From Candidatus Colenecus caballi (GTDB taxonomy: Bacteria; Bacteroidota; Bacteroidia; Bacteroidales; Bacteroidaceae), in assembly GCA_018065615.1 (NCBI GenBank), contig JAGHSY010000031.1, forward strand, positions 1-64,000: a stretch of DNA of 64,000 bases, written 5' to 3'. The translations under genes and the position numbers were made by a program. Shown one piece after another: positions 61,315-64,000 of this stretch. The number at the start of each line of letters is the position of its first letter. The stretch's first letter is position 1. The notes below the pieces were generated by a model. It was not told where the DNA came from, did not search any database, and saw only the letters and a program-made list of their open reading frames with translations.

Positions 61315-61965
61315 ATGAAAAGAATAAAATTTTTAGCATTGACTGCCATTTTCGTACTGGCAGGACTTGTTTCTTGCGAAACATACAAGGTACAGGATCC
61401 GGAAATGTCAGCAGTTTCTGAATTCGATGGAAAATGGATATGCTTTGGCGTTGACCCTTCAACAGGTGACACTGCGGTCTATTTTATTGAAATCACCAAT
61501 GACACATTTGATTCAAGTGATAAGATATGGTTGACTGTTGTAAACAATGATCCTGTCTTTCCAGCAATGGTAGCAGGCCCATCAGCCGCTTACTATTATC
61601 TGGATGCAATCCGTTTCAAGGCAAACTGTAACAACAGTAATCTGTCATTCCAGTGTGATACTGCTCAGACAACAGCTCCATATCTCGTTAATAACGAATA
61701 TCTTGGTCAGACGTATTATTCATTGGGCTATGCAATGTTCGGAAAGAATGCTGTTATGGGACAGGCTACTATTGAAAACGGCCTGATCACCAGGAATGCC
61801 GTTCCAACCGGTGGTAACAAGATGGCTTCTGCTATCGAGTTCACTCTGAAACGTTCAGACGCATTAGTAGGCACAGACGCTGTCGTCAATTTCAAAGGTA
61901 TGAAGATGACCGGTTGGTATGAAGACGAGGCAGAATACGTTGATTTTATGTATGAATACTATTGA
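61315..61965 (+). CDS. Small lipoprotein of the SusCD operon (lipid-binding-protein-like)
   Basis: A 216-residue lipoprotein starting MKRIKFLALTAIFVLAGLVSCE (lipobox Cys21) at 61315, 35 bases after the SusD stop. The body is beta-rich (EFDGKWICFGVD, YFIEITNDTFDSSDKIWLTV, GQATIENGLITRNAV) and looks like the calycin-type proteins that often follow SusD-like_2 genes. The function and ligand are unknown. A terminator ends the operon. Confidence 0.75.
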   Translation: MKRIKFLALTAIFVLAGLVSCETYKVQDPEMSAVSEFDGKWICFGVDPSTGDTAVYFIEITNDTFDSSDKIWLTVVNNDPVFPAMVAGPSAAYYYLDAIRFKANCNNSNLSFQCDTAQTTAPYLVNNEYLGQTYYSLGYAMFGKNAVMGQATIENGLITRNAVPTGGNKMASAIEFTLKRSDALVGTDAVVNFKGMKMTGWYEDEAEYVDFMYEYY

Positions 61966-61998
61966 TTAATAGCAATATTTTTCAATAATAAGGAACGA

Positions 61999-62033
61999 GT
62001 GGGACGGCTGAATATTGGCCGTCCCACTTTTTG
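61999..62033 (+). terminator. Terminator of the SusCD operon
   Basis: Perfect 10-bp stem GTGGGACGGC / GCCGTCCCAC, 9-base loop, then TTTTTG. Confidence 0.9.
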
Positions 62034-62084
62034 TCTCATTTGCCGGAATTGATTATTCTGAAAGTGTGTGAGAATCAGATATAT

Positions 62085-62117
62085 AATAAAAAAGGATGAC
62101 TGCTTTCCAGTCATCCT
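62085..62117 (-). terminator. Terminator of rpmH
   Basis: Perfect 10-bp stem AGGATGACTG / CAGTCATCCT with a 5-base loop. On the minus strand it is followed by TTTTTTATTAT. It lies 24 bases past the rpmH stop. Confidence 0.9.
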
Positions 62118-62141
62118 CCTTATTTCCAATGCTTGCGGAAA

Positions 62142-62303
62142 TTACTTCTTGGTTCCGCAGTATTCGTCAGAAACTGTCAGTTTCTTGCGGCCTTTTGCTC
62201 TGCGTGATGCAAGTACGCGACGGCCGTTTGCTGTGGCCATTCTCTCACGGAAACCGTGCTTGTTTTTTCTCTTCCTGTTGGAAGGCTGGAATGTTCTTTT
62301 CAT
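62142..62303 (-). CDS. rpmH: 50S ribosomal protein L34
   Basis: A 53-residue basic protein starting [19 protein letters not shown], the L34 signature, with [21 protein letters not shown] and a short C-terminal extension ([11 protein letters not shown]) seen in Bacteroidota. It is a structural part of the large subunit. It has its own promoter and terminator. Confidence 0.97.
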   Translation of the reverse strand: MKRTFQPSNRKRKNKHGFRERMATANGRRVLASRRAKGRKKLTVSDEYCGTKK

Positions 62304-62347
62304 CGTTATATATTTTTATATTGTTCTTCTGTTTTCGGAATCGGTGG

Positions 62348-62356
62348 GCAAAGGTA
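62348..62356 (-). promoter_or_regulatory. -7 box of rpmH
   Basis: On the minus strand TACCTTTGC, 44 bases upstream of the rpmH start; exact match to TAnnTTTG. Confidence 0.6.
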
Positions 62357-62405
62357 CTTTCTTTTTTCTTAATATGCAAGAGCACTTTCTTTTTTTACGT
62401 AAAGT

Positions 62406-62436
62406 TTTGTCCATTTGTTCTATTACACTAATTTTG
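62406..62436 (+). promoter_or_regulatory. Promoter of efp
   Basis: TTTG (62406-62409), 19 bases, TAATTTTG (62429-62436): a textbook Bacteroidetes -33/-7 promoter, about 44 bases upstream of the efp start. Confidence 0.75.
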
Positions 62437-62479
62437 CATTTAGAAAACTGATTTATTAATAAATACACAAAAGCAATTT

Positions 62480-63046
62480 ATGATTCTTTGTCAAGACATT
62501 AAAATCGGTACCTGCATCAATCTGGAGGGCCAGCTTTATTTCTGCATCGACTTTCTTCATGTAAAACCGGGTAAAGGCAACACATTCGTCCGTACCAAAC
62601 TGAAGAATGTCGTCAACGGCCGCGTACTTGAACGCACATTCCAGATTGGCTTCAAACTTGAAGATGTTCGTGTAGAACGTCGCCCTTACCAGTATCTGTA
62701 TCAGGATGAGATGGGCTATGTTTTCATGAACCAGGAAGACTTTGAGCAGATTACCATTATCAAGGACCTTATCAATGGCGTTGATTTCCTTAAGGAAGGT
62801 GAGGTCGTTGATGTTGTAACAAACGCAACTACCGGTGAAATCCTTTACGCAGATCTGCCTGTAAAGGTTGTTCTTAAGGTGATTTATACTGAACCCGGTC
62901 TCAAGGGTGATACAGCAACCAACACAACCAAGCCCGCAAAGGTTGAAACCGGAAATGAGGTGCGCGTTCCTCTGTTCATCAATGAAGGCGAACTCATTGA
63001 GGTCGATACGCGTGACGGTTCATACCAGGGCCGTGTAAAGGCATAA
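62480..63046 (+). CDS. efp: Elongation factor P
   Basis: A 188-residue three-domain protein. The tip loop [16 protein letters not shown] carries the conserved Lys32 (E. coli Lys34). Bacteroidota lack an obvious modification gene in this window. EF-P relieves ribosome stalling at polyproline. It precedes radC by seven bases. Confidence 0.96.
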   Translation: MILCQDIKIGTCINLEGQLYFCIDFLHVKPGKGNTFVRTKLKNVVNGRVLERTFQIGFKLEDVRVERRPYQYLYQDEMGYVFMNQEDFEQITIIKDLINGVDFLKEGEVVDVVTNATTGEILYADLPVKVVLKVIYTEPGLKGDTATNTTKPAKVETGNEVRVPLFINEGELIEVDTRDGSYQGRVKA

Positions 63047-63053
63047 ACATTTA

Positions 63054-63749
63054 ATGCAGAAGCCGGACAAGCTGAATCTTAAACAGTGGGCCATAGAGGA
63101 TCGCCCCCGCGAAAAGATGAAGCAAATGGGCGCGAAAGCGCTGACAAACGCTGAGTTACTGGCGATTCTGATACATACGGGAAACACTGAAGATTCGGTG
63201 GTGGCTTTGACGCAAAAAGTAATGGCTTCCTGCCGCAACAGTCTTTCCGAACTTGGAAAACTTAGCGTCGGGGAGCTTTGCTCTTTTAAGGGAATAGGTG
63301 AGGCTAAGGCCATATCCATTCTTGCAGCCTGCGAACTTGGCAGGCGCCGCAAGGAAGAGGAACCGGTCAAAAGGCTTCAAATAAGGACGTCGCGTGACAT
63401 CTTTGACTATTTCTATCCTGTTATGGCGGACCTGCAGGTTGAAGAATGCCATGTGCTTTTTGTAAACCAGTCCGCTAAAGTTCTGGACAGCATGCGCATC
63501 AGTCAGGGTGGGCTGTCCAGCGCTCCTGTGGATATAAGGTGCGTCCTGCGTGCCGGACTGGAACATCGGGCTACTGCAATGGCCCTGTGTCACAACCATC
63601 CGTCAGGAACGGCATTGCCAAGCCGTCAGGATGATGAACTGACGCGCTCAATGGCGCAGGCTTGCAGAATAGTTGACATTCCGCTTTTGGATCATGTCAT
63701 CTTTACAGAAAACGGATATTACAGTTACGCAGACAAAGGCAGACTATAA
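63054..63749 (+). CDS. radC: RadC-like JAB domain protein
   Basis: A 231-residue protein with an N-terminal HhH-like part (about 20-95, LTNAELLAILIHTG, FKGIGEAKAISILAA) and a C-terminal JAB/MPN domain with the metal motif HxH-x7-S-x2-D (His180, His182, Ser190, Asp193; HNHPSGTALPSRQDD). Once called a DNA repair gene, its true role is unsettled. It follows efp directly and is four bases before the DUF59 gene. Confidence 0.94.
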   Translation: MQKPDKLNLKQWAIEDRPREKMKQMGAKALTNAELLAILIHTGNTEDSVVALTQKVMASCRNSLSELGKLSVGELCSFKGIGEAKAISILAACELGRRRKEEEPVKRLQIRTSRDIFDYFYPVMADLQVEECHVLFVNQSAKVLDSMRISQGGLSSAPVDIRCVLRAGLEHRATAMALCHNHPSGTALPSRQDDELTRSMAQACRIVDIPLLDHVIFTENGYYSYADKGRL

Positions 63750-63752
63750 GCA

Positions 63753-64000
63753 ATGAGTGACAAGTTCGAAATAGAGGAACGTGTGGTCGAGGTCCTGAAA
63801 ACCGTTTATGACCCGGAAATTCCGGTTGACATTTACAGTCTGGGCCTGATTTATAAGATTGATGTTGACGATCAGGGCGGTGTCTCAATTGACATGACTC
63901 TGACTGCTCCGGGCTGTTCTCTGGCGGACTTCATTGTTGAAGACGTGCGCATGCGTGTGGAAGGGTTGGAATGCGTGACTTCTGCAACTGTGAATCTGGT
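63753..64000 (+). CDS. DUF59/MIP18-family (SufT-like) iron-sulfur assembly protein, 3' end outside window
   Basis: 82 residues are visible from MSDKFEIEERVVEVLKTVYDPEIPVDIYSLGLIY, with LTAPGCSLADFI (the conserved TxPGC segment with its cysteine). Such proteins act late in iron-sulfur cluster delivery. It starts four bases after the radC stop. Confidence 0.88.
   Translation, partial: MSDKFEIEERVVEVLKTVYDPEIPVDIYSLGLIYKIDVDDQGGVSIDMTLTAPGCSLADFIVEDVRMRVEGLECVTSATVNL

Noticed and set aside
1-64000. tRNA, rRNA or riboswitch genes
   Set aside because: No cloverleaf with a TTCGA arm, rRNA segment or recognisable aptamer was found by reading; a covariance-model search would be needed to exclude them fully.

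Overview
The window is a chromosomal segment of a member of the order Bacteroidales (Bacteroidota). Several independent signs agree: a SusC/SusD pair, fimbrillin-type, NigD-like and DUF4270 lipoproteins, an argF' N-succinylornithine-type transcarbamylase, a biotin-dependent sodium-pumping methylmalonyl-CoA decarboxylase, and many promoters with the Bacteroidetes -7 element TAnnTTTG (best case TTTG-N19-TAATTTTG before efp). I cannot name the genus from sequence alone. No tRNA, rRNA, CRISPR-cas or phage genes were seen.

Layout. 0-12 kb: the 5' part of an NfnAB/glutamate-synthase-like flavoprotein, then a glycogen/maltooligosaccharide operon (debranching enzyme, GT4 transferase, GH57 amylase), a lipoprotein, a repeat-rich gap, a DUF4270 lipoprotein with an N-domain-only glycogen synthase, and panC-panD. 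12.5-17 kb: epimerase and methylmalonyl-CoA decarboxylase operon (mce, CT subunit, gamma, a carrier with TWO biotinyl domains, beta pump). 17-25.5 kb: a TonB receptor, then a tightly overlapping plus-strand operon (nitroreductase, DUF2520 protein, KdsC-like phosphatase, Maf, a double GH43 enzyme broken by a frameshift, a plug-only secreted protein, GNAT). 25.5-26.9 kb: a RAYT (REP-associated tyrosine transposase)-like gene between two copies of a structured ~143-bp repeat. 26.9-28 kb: tatC and tatA. 28-34 kb: a six-gene operon with a VOC protein and HdrC/HdrD-E/HdrB/HdrA-like redox subunits. 34-39.5 kb: a rhamnogalacturonan lyase and two fimbrillin-like lipoproteins. 39.6-44.7 kb: OadA-like carboxyltransferase with a dead biotinyl domain, SDR, a threonine-synthase-like gene cut by an in-frame TGA, and an alpha-oxoamine synthase. 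44.9-48.6 kb: EamA transporter, DUF3078 protein, a second repeat-rich gap, MORN protein. 48.6-51.9 kb: DUF2007 protein, proB, proA, argF'. 51.9-56.3 kb: NigD-like lipoprotein, acyltransferase, ddl, RluA-type synthase, PASTA protein. 56.6-62 kb: SusC, SusD and a small lipoprotein. 62.1-64 kb: rpmH, efp, radC and the start of a DUF59 gene.

How genes work together. The mce-mmd operon is the succinate-to-propionate end of fermentation, coupling decarboxylation to sodium export. The OadA-like subunit 25 kb away has lost its own biotin lysine, so it may borrow the double-biotin carrier. The Hdr-like operon looks like a membrane-anchored, quinone-linked thiol/disulfide or flavin redox complex of unknown substrate.

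The most unusual material is non-coding: (1) the RAYT gene with its direct, hairpin-forming flanking repeats, which carry an internal block inverted between the two copies; (2) a separate family of tandem palindromic units sharing a GAGGCAC core, with periods of 115, 104 and 52 bp at two distant gaps, whose hairpin arms change sequence yet stay complementary; (3) a strongly over-represented octamer CATCGGAC/GTCCGATG (35 copies counted by eye).
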